Part shown: piece by piece, positions 7,539 through 14,849 of the stretch | Numbering within the stretch: the stretch's first letter is position 1 | Layout of the letters: each line of letters begins with the position of its first letter | From: Bacteroidales bacterium | GTDB taxonomy: Bacteria > Bacteroidota > Bacteroidia > Bacteroidales > Paludibacteraceae | Direction of reading: 5' to 3' | DNA length: 21,876 nt | Assembly (NCBI GenBank): GCA_004557405.1 | Contig: SFDZ01000023.1 | Coordinates: 1 to 21,876, forward strand | The notes under the pieces: generated by a model | What the model was told of the DNA's origin: nothing | What the model saw: only the letters and a program-made list of their open reading frames with translations | Database searches by the model: none | Made by a program: the position numbers and the translations under genes

Positions 7539-10088
7539 GTGAAAAAACAAATTTATTCAGAAGAAGAAGCCAAGTTGGCCTCGACCGAATATTTCGGCGG
7601 CGATCAGTTGGCAGCGCAAGTGTGGGTCAACAAGTATGCGCTGAAAGATTCGGAACAGCATCTTTTCGAACGTACGCCCGACGATATGCATCATCGGTTG
7701 GCGGACGAGATTGCCCGCATCGAGCAAAAATACCCGAACCCGATGTCGAGCGACGAAATTTTCGAGTTGTTGCGCAACTTTAAGTACATTGTGCCGGCCG
7801 GCAGCCCGATGACGGGCATCGGCAACAACTATCAAGTTTCCTCGCTGTCCAACTGCTTTGTCATCGGCATCGATGGCAACGCCGACTCGTATGGTGGCAT
7901 CATCAAACTCGACGAGGAGCAGGTGCAACTGATGAAACGCCGTGGCGGCGTAGGGCACGACTTGTCGCAAATCCGCCCCGAAGGATCGCCGGTGAAAAAC
8001 TCGGCATTGACCTCGACCGGCATCGTACCATTCATGGAGCGCTACTCCAACTCGACGCGCGAAGTGGCACAAGGCGGTCGGCGTGGCGCGTTGATGTTGT
8101 CGGTGTCGATAAAACATCCGGATTCCGAAAAATTTATCGATGCCAAATTGGAACAAGGCAAAATTACCGGCGCAAACATCTCGGTGAAAGTTGACGATGA
8201 GTTTATGAGCGCCGCCGAAAGTGGCACCATGTATCGTCAGCAATATCCTATCGATTCGCCAAACCCGACACATGTAAAGGATATCAATGCAGCAGATTTG
8301 TGGAAAAAAATCATTCACAATGCGTGGAAATCGGCCGAACCGGGTGTGCTGTTTTGGGATACTATTCTGCGCGAATCGGTGCCCGATTGCTATGCCGATT
8401 TGGGCTATCGCACCGTTTCGACTAACCCGTGCGGCGAAATTCCGCTCTGTCCTTACGACAGTTGCCGTTTGCTGGCTATCAATCTGTATTCGTATGTAAA
8501 TGAACCGTTTACGAAAAATGCAAATTTCGATTTCGACCTCTTCCGTGTGCATGTGCGCAAGGCGCAACGCATCATGGATGATATTATCGACCTCGAAATG
8601 GAGAAGATACAAGGCATTTTGCAAAAAATAGAATCGGACCCCGAAGGTGCCGATATTAAACGTACCGAATTGGAATTGTGGCAGAAAATCAGCGAAAAAA
8701 CATCGCAAGGTCGCCGCACCGGCGTCGGCATCACGGCCGAAGGCGACATGCTGGCCGCACTCGGCTTGCGCTACGGCACCGAAGAGGCTACGGCTTTCTC
8801 CGAAGAGGTGCATAAAAATGTGGCCGTCGAAGCCTATCGCTCGTCGGTAGTTATGGCCAAGGAGCGCGGTGCATTCAAAGTGTACGACGCCAAACGTGAA
8901 GAGAACAATCCGTTCATCAAACGCTTGCGTGCCGTCGCTCCCGACATGTACGACGAAATGGTAAAATACGGCCGTCGCAACATCGCTTGTTTGACCATCG
9001 CCCCGACGGGAACAACCAGCATCATGACACAAACTACCTCGGGCATCGAACCGGTGTTCATGCCTGTGTACAAACGTCGCCGCAAGGTCAACCCGAACGA
9101 TTTAGGTGTGCGTGTCGATTTTGTCAACGAAGATGGCGACTCGTTCGAAGAGTACACCGTGTTCCATCATCACTTCAAAACATGGATGGAGGTGAACGGC
9201 TACGATACCAAACGCGAATATACGCAGGACGAAATAGATGCCTTGGTGGCACAGTCGCCCTACTACAAAGCCACTGCCAACGATGTCGATTGGCTGATGA
9301 AGGTCAAAATGCAGGGACGTATCCAAAAATGGGTCGATCACTCCATTTCGGTTACCATCAATTTGCCGGCCGATGTGTCCGAAGACCTTGTGAGCCAACT
9401 CTATATGGAGGCTTGGAAATCGGGATGCAAAGGCGTAACGGTGTACCGCGAAGGGTCGCGCGCCGGCGTATTGCTCAACGTAACGAAAAAAGAGAAAAAA
9501 GAGGACGAACCCAACAAACACTGCGTGTGCTACTCCGACGAACATTTGGTGCGCCCGAAAGAGTTGAATTGCGACGTGGTGCGTTTCCAAAACAAAAAAG
9601 AGAAGTGGATTGCGTTTGTCGGACTCAAAAATGGTCGCCCATACGAAATATTTACCGGCTTGGCCGACGACGACGAAGGCTTGTTCCTGCCCAAAACGGT
9701 TACGCAAGGCAAAATCATCAAAGTGGTGGACGACGACGGACACAAACACTACGATTTTCAATTTACCAATTCGCGTGGCTACAAAACGACCATCGAAGGT
9801 CTGTCGCACAAGTTCGACAAAGAGTATTGGAACTATGCCAAACTGATTTCCGGCGTGTTGCGTTATGGCATGCCTATCGGACAGGTTATCAAACTTGTGT
9901 CGGGCTTGCAACTCGATAGCGAATCGATAAACACGTGGAAAGCCGGCGTGGAGCGCGCCCTGAAAAAGTATATGACCGACACTGATGTCAAAGAGATGGA
10001 GTGCCCCGAATGCCACCAACACTCGATTGTGGTGAAAGAGGGTTGCTTCGTTTGCTCGAACTGCGGTTATAGTAAATGCGGAGGTTAA
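7539..10088 (+). CDS. nrdJ: Adenosylcobalamin-dependent (class II) ribonucleotide reductase
   Basis: Reduces ribonucleotides to deoxyribonucleotides by means of adenosylcobalamin, and does not need oxygen. With the GTG start at 7539 it has 849 residues. The active-site set is complete: Cys106 (SNCFVIG), NPCGE with Cys298 and Glu300 (thiyl-radical Cys and partner), Cys309 (SCRLLAINL) and the APTGTTS loop at 488-494. After the barrel comes a TSCPD-type region (about 660-760, RPKELNCDVVRF) and a C-terminal Cys-rich zinc-ribbon/redox tail (C822, C825, C836, C839, C842, C847) that should pass electrons to the active site. The in-frame TTG at 7458 overlaps the -7 box, so GTG is the likely start. 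The substrate (di- or triphosphate) is inferred as diphosphate from similarity to the long Bacteroidetes form. No riboswitch is seen upstream. Confidence 0.95.
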   Translation: MKKQIYSEEEAKLASTEYFGGDQLAAQVWVNKYALKDSEQHLFERTPDDMHHRLADEIARIEQKYPNPMSSDEIFELLRNFKYIVPAGSPMTGIGNNYQVSSLSNCFVIGIDGNADSYGGIIKLDEEQVQLMKRRGGVGHDLSQIRPEGSPVKNSALTSTGIVPFMERYSNSTREVAQGGRRGALMLSVSIKHPDSEKFIDAKLEQGKITGANISVKVDDEFMSAAESGTMYRQQYPIDSPNPTHVKDINAADLWKKIIHNAWKSAEPGVLFWDTILRESVPDCYADLGYRTVSTNPCGEIPLCPYDSCRLLAINLYSYVNEPFTKNANFDFDLFRVHVRKAQRIMDDIIDLEMEKIQGILQKIESDPEGADIKRTELELWQKISEKTSQGRRTGVGITAEGDMLAALGLRYGTEEATAFSEEVHKNVAVEAYRSSVVMAKERGAFKVYDAKREENNPFIKRLRAVAPDMYDEMVKYGRRNIACLTIAPTGTTSIMTQTTSGIEPVFMPVYKRRRKVNPNDLGVRVDFVNEDGDSFEEYTVFHHHFKTWMEVNGYDTKREYTQDEIDALVAQSPYYKATANDVDWLMKVKMQGRIQKWVDHSISVTINLPADVSEDLVSQLYMEAWKSGCKGVTVYREGSRAGVLLNVTKKEKKEDEPNKHCVCYSDEHLVRPKELNCDVVRFQNKKEKWIAFVGLKNGRPYEIFTGLADDDEGLFLPKTVTQGKIIKVVDDDGHKHYDFQFTNSRGYKTTIEGLSHKFDKEYWNYAKLISGVLRYGMPIGQVIKLVSGLQLDSESINTWKAGVERALKKYMTDTDVKEMECPECHQHSIVVKEGCFVCSNCGYSKCGG

Positions 10089-10100
10089 TACATGAAAAAG

Positions 10101-10154
10101 GTTGCCGCCTCGGCAACTGAATAGCGTTCGGGTGGCACATTGTGGCTGCCCGAA
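10101..10154 (+). terminator. Two hairpins after nrdJ, possible terminator
   Basis: GTTGCCG (10101-10107) pairs with CGGCAAC (10111-10117) around a 3-base loop. TTCGGG (10127-10132) pairs with CCCGAA (10149-10154), with further CAC/GTG pairing inside, and is followed by TTTGC. They start 12 bases after the nrdJ stop and precede the next promoter. No long T-run is present, so the call is tentative. Confidence 0.45.
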
Positions 10155-10199
10155 TTTGCTTACTACCATCGGTGATGTATAAATTTTTATCACAAAATG

Positions 10200-10230
10200 T
10201 TGGTCGATTGAATAAAATTGTTTACATTTG
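10200..10230 (+). promoter_or_regulatory. Bacteroidetes-type promoter of the second barrel gene
   Basis: TTG at 10200-10202, a 20-base gap and TACATTTG at 10223-10230 (full match to TAnnTTTG), 28 bases before the ATG at 10259. Confidence 0.8.
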
Positions 10231-10258
10231 CAATGCTTTAACCAAATATGTATTGATT

Positions 10259-10819
10259 ATGAACAAACGTTTATTTCTATTTGCTGTTGCGGCGGTTTTT
10301 GCCAGCGTTGTTTATGCACAACAACCCTATAAACATGGTGTCGGCGGCGTTGTCGGTACGCTCGAGGGATTTTCGTATAAAACGTTTTTTACGGAAAACG
10401 TAGCGTTGCAAGCCGATTTGGGCTTTACTTTTGGCAATATTATTTACGATTCCTATGGCGACCACATGGCTGTGTGGACATTCGAGTTGAACCCGAATGC
10501 CATGTACGAAGGCTCCATTACCGGTTGGAATTGGGGCAGCCTTTGGTGGTTTGCCGGCGGCGGCGCAAGCCTTGGTTTGGCACGTCCGGTGTGGACTATC
10601 TTCGACAGAGTGAACTACGGACCATTGCCGTCGAGTGCCACATTGGGTAAATTTGGTTTGAATGCCATTGGCGGTGTGGAACTTACTTGGGACGACATCC
10701 CGCTGACCGTGCAAGTCGATTTCCGACCGGGCTACGGCTTGCTGTTCCGGCGCAGTGGCGATGGCCATGCTTCTTATTTCGATTGGGGATTGACTGCCAG
10801 CGTGCGTTATACCTTTTGA
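10259..10819 (+). CDS. Secreted small outer-membrane beta-barrel-like protein
   Basis: A 186-residue hypothetical protein with a signal peptide (MNKRLFLFAVAAVFASVVYA, cleavage before QQPYKH). The mature sequence is Gly- and aromatic-rich with repeated strand patterns (GVGGVVGTLEGFSYKTFFTENVALQADLGFTFG, WWFAGGGASLGLA, LTVQVDFRPGYGLLF) and ends in YFDWGLTASVRYTF, a typical outer-membrane barrel end with a C-terminal Phe recognised by the BAM machinery. The ATG at 10259 is chosen over an earlier in-frame start at 10142 because the promoter lies between them and a signal peptide starts here. It is monocistronic, with its own promoter and a terminator 22 bases after the stop. The role is unknown. 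Confidence 0.82.
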   Translation: MNKRLFLFAVAAVFASVVYAQQPYKHGVGGVVGTLEGFSYKTFFTENVALQADLGFTFGNIIYDSYGDHMAVWTFELNPNAMYEGSITGWNWGSLWWFAGGGASLGLARPVWTIFDRVNYGPLPSSATLGKFGLNAIGGVELTWDDIPLTVQVDFRPGYGLLFRRSGDGHASYFDWGLTASVRYTF

Positions 10820-10841
10820 CTGCACGGCGCGCTTGTAAAAC

Positions 10842-10869
10842 AAAATCCGATCGTTTCCGGTCGGATTTT
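10842..10869. terminator. Bidirectional terminator, second barrel gene / DUF5715 gene
   Basis: A 12-bp stem, AAAATCCGATCG (10842-10853) with the segment 10858-10869 (one G-U pair), and a 4-base TTTC loop. It lies between two convergent genes, with A and T runs at both ends of the stem. Confidence 0.85.
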
Positions 10870-10877
10870 ATTTTGTT

Positions 10878-11651
10878 CTATTGTTCGCGAGATTTCACCA
10901 CCGTGATATGATAGCATTTGTTTTTCTTCTCGTTGACGATGAGCAGACGACATTCGCTGCGTAACTCGCGCAATGTTTCGGTCAGCAGTTGTTCCAATTG
11001 TGGCTCGTCGTGGTTGAAATAGAAACGCCTGTATTTGCTGTACGAGATGTCGAACGTTGTGCCGTAGTAATGTGCCGATTCGTTGTGGGTGGCCTGCCGA
11101 TTGGTGGCGCGCAACTGTTTTTGCGTCTCTTCGGTGCGCAAGAGCGACGACACTACAAATTTGTATTTTGGCAAATTGTGTTCGCGCAGTTTGGCGTGAA
11201 AACGCATTCCGATCTCCTGTAGCAGAGTAGCGGCTTCGGGGGTGAGGTAGGGGTGCGAATGTGTGAGGCGTGGTATATGGTAATATTTACTGTTCGATAT
11301 TTTGACCAATTTGCCGTCTTTTTGCAGGGAATCAATGGTGTTGAACAGTTCCTCGTCGGTCTTTATGGGTTTCTTCAAACCATTTTTGCGAGCGTGTTCC
11401 AGATGCGCTGCATTAAAGTCCTTGAATGTCTGTTTCGACGAGATGGGGGCTGTGGCATTCCGACAAAAATCGCAAGTAGTGGTTACTTCGGCGATGGCGT
11501 TTTTGGAAAAATAGGCATCGATTTCGATGGCTGCAATAATGAGGGCGGTGATGGCTGCACCCATAAGCAGGTAGGGTAGTATCGGCGCATCTTTGGTTTT
11601 TTTTGTCGATTTCGATTTGCGCTTTTTTGTCGATTTTTTTGTTTGCGGCAT
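10878..11651 (-). CDS. Membrane-anchored DUF5715 / VanY-like M15-type protein
   Basis: A 257-residue protein. The N-terminus is very basic (Lys/Ser/Thr-rich, 4-20) and is followed by one membrane segment (about 26-44), which predicts a type II anchor with the rest in the periplasm. The C-terminal half carries SSLLRTEETQ (168-177), SAHYYGTTFD with His194 and Asp201, and CYHITV with His248. The SxHxxGxxxD ... H arrangement is the zinc-ligand pattern of M15 (VanY/D-Ala-D-Ala carboxypeptidase-like) folds. I recognise it as a DUF5715-type protein common in Bacteroidetes. Peptidoglycan cutting is an inference. A CDFC pair at 60-63 lies just after the anchor. No own promoter is visible, and it follows the antiporter gene after 75 bases that contain a hairpin. 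Confidence 0.8.
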   Translation of the reverse strand: MPQTKKSTKKRKSKSTKKTKDAPILPYLLMGAAITALIIAAIEIDAYFSKNAIAEVTTTCDFCRNATAPISSKQTFKDFNAAHLEHARKNGLKKPIKTDEELFNTIDSLQKDGKLVKISNSKYYHIPRLTHSHPYLTPEAATLLQEIGMRFHAKLREHNLPKYKFVVSSLLRTEETQKQLRATNRQATHNESAHYYGTTFDISYSKYRRFYFNHDEPQLEQLLTETLRELRSECRLLIVNEKKNKCYHITVVKSREQ

Positions 11652-11670
11652 GGCTGATTGACGAAAACTG

Positions 11671-11720
11671 AATGGCCGCAGTGTGTCGTATGTTTTTATA
11701 CACTGCGGCCATTTTTTTTT
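11671..11720 (+). terminator. Strong hairpin with T-run on the plus strand, between two minus-strand genes
   Basis: A 14-bp perfect stem (AATGGCCGCAGTGT at 11671-11684 with 11700-11713), extendable by two pairs, followed on the plus strand by a nine-T run (11712-11720). Both neighbouring genes are on the minus strand. Read in their direction the A-run comes before the stem and no U-run follows it. It is therefore oriented to stop plus-strand (antisense) transcription, though it may also mark the 3' end of the antiporter mRNA. Confidence 0.75.
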
Positions 11721-11726
11721 ATCGGT

Positions 11727-13046
11727 TTACAAGAAAATTAATTGTACAATGATGTAGATGGGCAGCAGAACGACGAGCGAAAATTTCAGCACGTATCCGA
11801 AAAAACTCGGCATTTTGATGCCGCTCTCTTCGGCGATGGCTTTCACCATAAAGTTGGGACCGTTGCCGATGTAGGTCATTGCGCCAAACATCACAGCGCC
11901 GAGCGATATGGCTTTGAGCAGAATTTCGGGAATGCCGGCTACGATTGGGCAGGCAAATGCTGTCATTTGTTCGGCTGTGAGACCGGTCGCCACGCTGTGG
12001 AACGCCACGGCCGTGGGCGTGTTGTCGAGGAACGACGAGAGCATGCCTGTGGAGTAGTAGAATTGCCACGGAGTGTTCAGTCCCAATTCGGATGCGTGCG
12101 CTTTTAGGTAGGCAAGTGCCGGTGTCATGGTAGTGAATATGCCCAAAAACAGCACGGCCACTTCGATAATGGGCGCCCACGTGAATTTGTTCTGCGTGTA
12201 ACGCACCTCTTTTTTGGTGGTGTAAAGCGATAGGCCTGTCAATGACAATAGCACGATTTCGCGTAGGAATTTCAACCACAGGGGAGCGTTTTCTTCGCCC
12301 ATTTGTGGTATGGTACCCTCGTTGATGAATGCCACGGACAAGATGACACCTATCAGATAAACGAAATTGATGGATCCGGTCAGGCGCAGTTTTTCATATT
12401 CCAAAGAGTCGTTGGCAAGGTTTGTCCAATCTTCTTTGGCGTAATAGTAGCGATCGACGAAATAGTATATTATCAGCAAAAGTGCGCCGGTAAATGCCCA
12501 TTCTGGCAGCATGCTCAAGAACCAAGTGAATGGTGCTCCGCGCAAAAATAACATAAACAACGGGGGGTCGCCGAGCGGAGTCAGCAATCCGCCGCAGTTG
12601 GCTACCAACGCAATGAAAAACAGAATGGTGTGTACCGTGTGTTTGCGTTGTTGGTTGGTGGTGATGACGGGACGGATGAGCAACATGGCGGCGCCGGTAG
12701 TTCCCATCAGCGAGGCCAATATGTAGCCGATACCGAGAAATAGTGTGTTAACCCAAGGTTTGGCTTTGATGTCGCCGCTTAAATGGATACCGCCGGTGAT
12801 GACGAACAACGCCAACAGCAGCACAATGAACGGCACATAATCGAACAGCACTTGGTGCTCCAAGTCGTGCACCATGCCGCCCATAATCAGGCAGACAGCA
12901 GTAGGAACGCCCAAAAACAGCGATACAATGAGTTTGTTGATGTTTGATTCCCACCACTTCTCGGCCACCAAAGGCCCGATGGCAATCATCAGCAACATAA
13001 TGCCGAATGGTATCATCGACCATGCGGAATGAACAAATGTTTCCAT
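11727..13046 (-). CDS. NhaD-type sodium:proton antiporter (ion transporter superfamily)
   Basis: A 439-residue integral membrane protein with about 11-12 hydrophobic segments. The two pseudo-symmetric halves show matching motifs. In the first half these are TGGIHLSGDI (84-93), GTTGAAMLLIRP (115-126) and GGLLTPLGDPPLF (152-164). In the second half they are FLDNTPTAVAFHS and GAMTYIGNGPNFMVKAIAE. This arrangement is typical of NhaD and related IT-superfamily carriers, often annotated in Bacteroidetes as sodium:proton antiporter or 'putative citrate transport' (CitMHS_2-like). Na+/H+ exchange is the likelier role, but an anion substrate cannot be excluded. It has its own promoter on the minus strand. 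The leader is about 35 bases and no regulator is linked. Confidence 0.85.
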   Translation of the reverse strand: METFVHSAWSMIPFGIMLLMIAIGPLVAEKWWESNINKLIVSLFLGVPTAVCLIMGGMVHDLEHQVLFDYVPFIVLLLALFVITGGIHLSGDIKAKPWVNTLFLGIGYILASLMGTTGAAMLLIRPVITTNQQRKHTVHTILFFIALVANCGGLLTPLGDPPLFMLFLRGAPFTWFLSMLPEWAFTGALLLIIYYFVDRYYYAKEDWTNLANDSLEYEKLRLTGSINFVYLIGVILSVAFINEGTIPQMGEENAPLWLKFLREIVLLSLTGLSLYTTKKEVRYTQNKFTWAPIIEVAVLFLGIFTTMTPALAYLKAHASELGLNTPWQFYYSTGMLSSFLDNTPTAVAFHSVATGLTAEQMTAFACPIVAGIPEILLKAISLGAVMFGAMTYIGNGPNFMVKAIAEESGIKMPSFFGYVLKFSLVVLLPIYIIVQLIFL

Positions 13047-13086
13047 AGTAATAGTGTGTGATATTTAGGTTTGAAAATTTGATGCA

Positions 13087-13118
13087 CAAAGGTAGTACAT
13101 TTTTGTCAAACGGACAAA
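13087..13118 (-). promoter_or_regulatory. Bacteroidetes-type promoter of the NhaD-type antiporter gene
   Basis: On the minus strand: TTTG (13118-13115), a 20-base gap and TACCTTTG (13094-13087), a full match at both boxes. It lies 41 bases before the ATG. Confidence 0.82.
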
Positions 13119-13124
13119 TATCGG

Positions 13125-13152
13125 CACGAAAAAAAGACGATTTTTTTTCGTG
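13125..13152 (-). terminator. AT-rich hairpin downstream of the 51-residue gene
   Basis: An 11-bp perfect stem, CACGAAAAAAA (13125-13135) with 13142-13152, and a 6-base loop. It lies 76 bases after the small gene's stop and just upstream of the antiporter's -33 box, so it could separate the two transcripts. The stem is A/T-dominated and there is no extra U-run, hence moderate confidence. Confidence 0.45.
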
Positions 13153-13228
13153 AAACACATTGTGGCGTACAGCGTGCGTGGGTGTTGTGCCGCTGTTTGT
13201 GTGTGCGAAGGTTACCGCGTCGCGTCGC

Positions 13229-13384
13229 TCAATTCAGTATCGATTGCAGCAGTGTGCCGTCTGCCAAAATTTCGGCATGGTAGGCCGCCGCAAATGCCAA
13301 AATGGTGTGCAGTGTCTGCGGGCGTGGCTGTAAGTTTTTTTGTGTGCTGATGTGCGATTTTGAAGGAGTAATTTCTTTAATCAT
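13229..13384 (-). CDS. Small 51-residue hypothetical protein
   Basis: An open frame of 51 codons from the ATG at 13384-13382 to the TGA at 13231-13229. The protein is basic and Ser/Thr/Gln-rich at the start (MIKEITPSKSH...) and continues with PRPQTLHTILAFAAAYHAE and a predicted helical end ADGTLLQSILN. I recall that Bacteroidetes genomes encode many short proteins with a 'PxxxTLxxILxFAxxY' core of unknown function, and this one fits that style; this is recollection, not a search. Codon use (GCG/GCC, CTG/TTG, TCG, CGC) resembles the neighbours. It is the only coding-like frame in the 450-base gap between the antiporter and tRNA-Val. No promoter of its own is evident. A terminator of the tRNA lies upstream and a hairpin downstream. 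Confidence 0.6.
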   Translation of the reverse strand: MIKEITPSKSHISTQKNLQPRPQTLHTILAFAAAYHAEILADGTLLQSILN

Positions 13385-13467
13385 AGGCGTTATTTTGAGT
13401 GTTTGTATTCATATAACGTCGTTACTTGTGTTTTATTGCGTGTGTTTTGTATTTTGCGCAAAAAATT

Positions 13468-13493
13468 AGAGAACTTACGTTTGTAAGTTCTCT
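13468..13493 (-). terminator. Terminator of tRNA-Val
   Basis: An 11-bp perfect stem (13493-13483 with 13478-13468, AGAGAACTTAC and its complement), a 4-base loop, and on the minus strand a following AATTTTTTG run. It starts 12 bases after the tRNA 3' end. Confidence 0.88.
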
Positions 13494-13504
13494 TTTCATT
13501 TCTG

Positions 13505-13579
13505 TGGGCGCTGAGGGATTCGAACCCCCGACCCTCTGCTTGTAAGGCAGATGCTCTGAACCAGCTGAGCTAAGCGCCC
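13505..13579 (-). tRNA. tRNA-Val (anticodon UAC)
   Basis: A 75-base cloverleaf on the minus strand. The acceptor stem is GGGCGCT/AGCGCCC, the D-arm GCTC...GAGC, and the anticodon arm TCTGC-CTTACAA-GCAGA with anticodon TAC (reads GUA and other Val codons). The T-arm contains GGTTCGAATCC, and the discriminator is A. The CCA end is not encoded (the next bases are CAG), so it must be added after transcription. It is flanked by its own promoter and terminator, so it is a single-gene transcript. Confidence 0.97.
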
Positions 13580-13601
13580 AATTCGTTCCCGAATTGCGAT
13601 G

Positions 13602-13633
13602 CAAAGGTACTGCCTTTTTTTGTACTGACCAAA
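13602..13633 (-). promoter_or_regulatory. Bacteroidetes-type promoter of tRNA-Val
   Basis: On the minus strand: TTTG (13633-13630), a 20-base gap and TACCTTTG (13609-13602), a full match at both boxes. The -7 box lies 22 bases before the tRNA 5' end. The -7 sequence and spacing are identical to those of the antiporter promoter. Confidence 0.85.
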
Positions 13634-13677
13634 TTTTTTTGCTACTTTTTTTGATAAAAATCGCAATCGGTTGGTTT

Positions 13678-14703
13678 TCAGTCCCATTCGAGTATCACTT
13701 TGCCACACAACCCGCTCTCCATGACGTCAAAACCTTGCTGAAAATCGTCAATTTTGAAGCGATGTGTGATGACGGGCGTCAAATCGAGACCGGAAAGCAG
13801 CATTTGTCGCATTTTGTACCACGTTTCCCACATTTGTCGGCCGTAGATGCCTTTGATGGTTAGGGCGTTGAAAATGATTTCGCTCCATTCGACCGTAGTC
13901 GATGGTGGCAGAATGCCGAGTTGTGCAATGTTGGAGCCTTTGTACATCGAATCGATCATTTCGCGGAAGGCGGCCGGCGAGCCCGACATTTCGAGCCCGA
14001 CGTCGAAACCTTTGATGCCCAACTGCTGCATAGCCCATTTGACGGACTGCCCTTTGCCCGGATTGACGCACAATGTGGCGCCCATGCGGCGGGCAATGTC
14101 GAGCCGATAGTCGCTCAGGTCGGTTACGACAACATGGCGTGCGCCGGCAAACCGGCAAATGCCGGTGGCCATGGTGCCTATGAGTCCGGCACCGGTTATC
14201 AAGACGTCTTCGCCCAAAATGGGGAATGCCAAAGCGGTGTGTGTGGCGTTGCCGAATGGATCCATGATGGCGGCGATGTCGTCGGAAATGCTGTCGCTGA
14301 GTTTGACGACGTTGCTTTCGGGAATGCTCAAGTATTCGGCAAAAGCGCCGTTGCGCGTAACGCCTACGCTGACGGAGTTTTCGCAAACGTGCAGTTTGCC
14401 GCGGCGGCAGTTGCGGCAGTGTCCGCAGGCGATGTGCCCTTCGCCGGTAACGCGGTCGCCGATGGCTACGTTGCGTACGCCGGCGCCAACGGCCACTACG
14501 GTGCCCACATATTCGTGTCCGATGACTAAAGGTGTCGGGGTGTTTTTCTGCGAAAATTCGTCCCATTTATAGATGTGTAGGTCGGTGCCGCAGATGGCTG
14601 TCTTGCGAATTTTGATGAGTACGTCGTTGACGCCGATTTCGGGCGTGGGGACGTCGTCCATCCAAATGCCGCGTTCGGGATATTTTTTGACAAGCGCTTT
14701 CAT
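13678..14703 (-). CDS. tdh: L-threonine 3-dehydrogenase
   Basis: Zinc- and NAD-dependent medium-chain dehydrogenase, 341 residues. It oxidises L-threonine to 2-amino-3-ketobutyrate, which is then normally split by Kbl to glycine and acetyl-CoA. It matches the E. coli enzyme closely along its length. Landmarks are the start MKAL, ICGTDLHIYKWDEFSQ with catalytic-zinc Cys38 and neighbours Thr40 and His43, GHEYVG with His63 and Glu64, the structural-zinc loop CGHCRNCRRGKLHVC (Cys93, 96, 99, 107), DPFGNATHTAL, the nucleotide-binding GAGLIG, FDVGLEMSG, and the end GKVILEWD. It stands alone with its own promoter, and kbl is not adjacent in this window. It lies divergent to the AddB-like gene. Confidence 0.96.
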   Translation of the reverse strand: MKALVKKYPERGIWMDDVPTPEIGVNDVLIKIRKTAICGTDLHIYKWDEFSQKNTPTPLVIGHEYVGTVVAVGAGVRNVAIGDRVTGEGHIACGHCRNCRRGKLHVCENSVSVGVTRNGAFAEYLSIPESNVVKLSDSISDDIAAIMDPFGNATHTALAFPILGEDVLITGAGLIGTMATGICRFAGARHVVVTDLSDYRLDIARRMGATLCVNPGKGQSVKWAMQQLGIKGFDVGLEMSGSPAAFREMIDSMYKGSNIAQLGILPPSTTVEWSEIIFNALTIKGIYGRQMWETWYKMRQMLLSGLDLTPVITHRFKIDDFQQGFDVMESGLCGKVILEWD

Positions 14704-14732
14704 GGTGGTGGTTTGTTGTGTGTTTCGGATGG

Positions 14733-14763
14733 CAAATTTAGAGATTTATTTTGAAAAATCCAA
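14733..14763 (-). promoter_or_regulatory. Bacteroidetes-type promoter of tdh
   Basis: On the minus strand: TTG (14763-14761), a 20-base gap and TAAATTTG (14740-14733), a full -7 match, 30 bases before the tdh ATG. Confidence 0.8.
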
Positions 14764-14849
14764 TCGCAACATTATTTTTTTTCGAAAAAATAGTGCTGTG
14801 TGGAGTTTTTTTTTGTAATTTAGCACTTCGAAAAAAAATAGTGAGTGTT

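Noticed and set aside
7206..7550. Minus-strand open frame of 114 codons upstream of nrdJ
   Set aside because: It lies over the nrdJ promoter and start, has Phe/Ile/Lys-rich AT-driven composition unlike its neighbours, and shows no motif.
7557..9032. Long minus-strand open frame (491 codons) inside nrdJ
   Set aside because: It is the reverse shadow of a strongly conserved gene. The His/Arg/Phe-rich translation has no family pattern.
10092..10124. Ten-codon ATG-AAA-AAG micro-frame right after nrdJ
   Set aside because: It is too short to support and lies over hairpin sequence; it fits chance.
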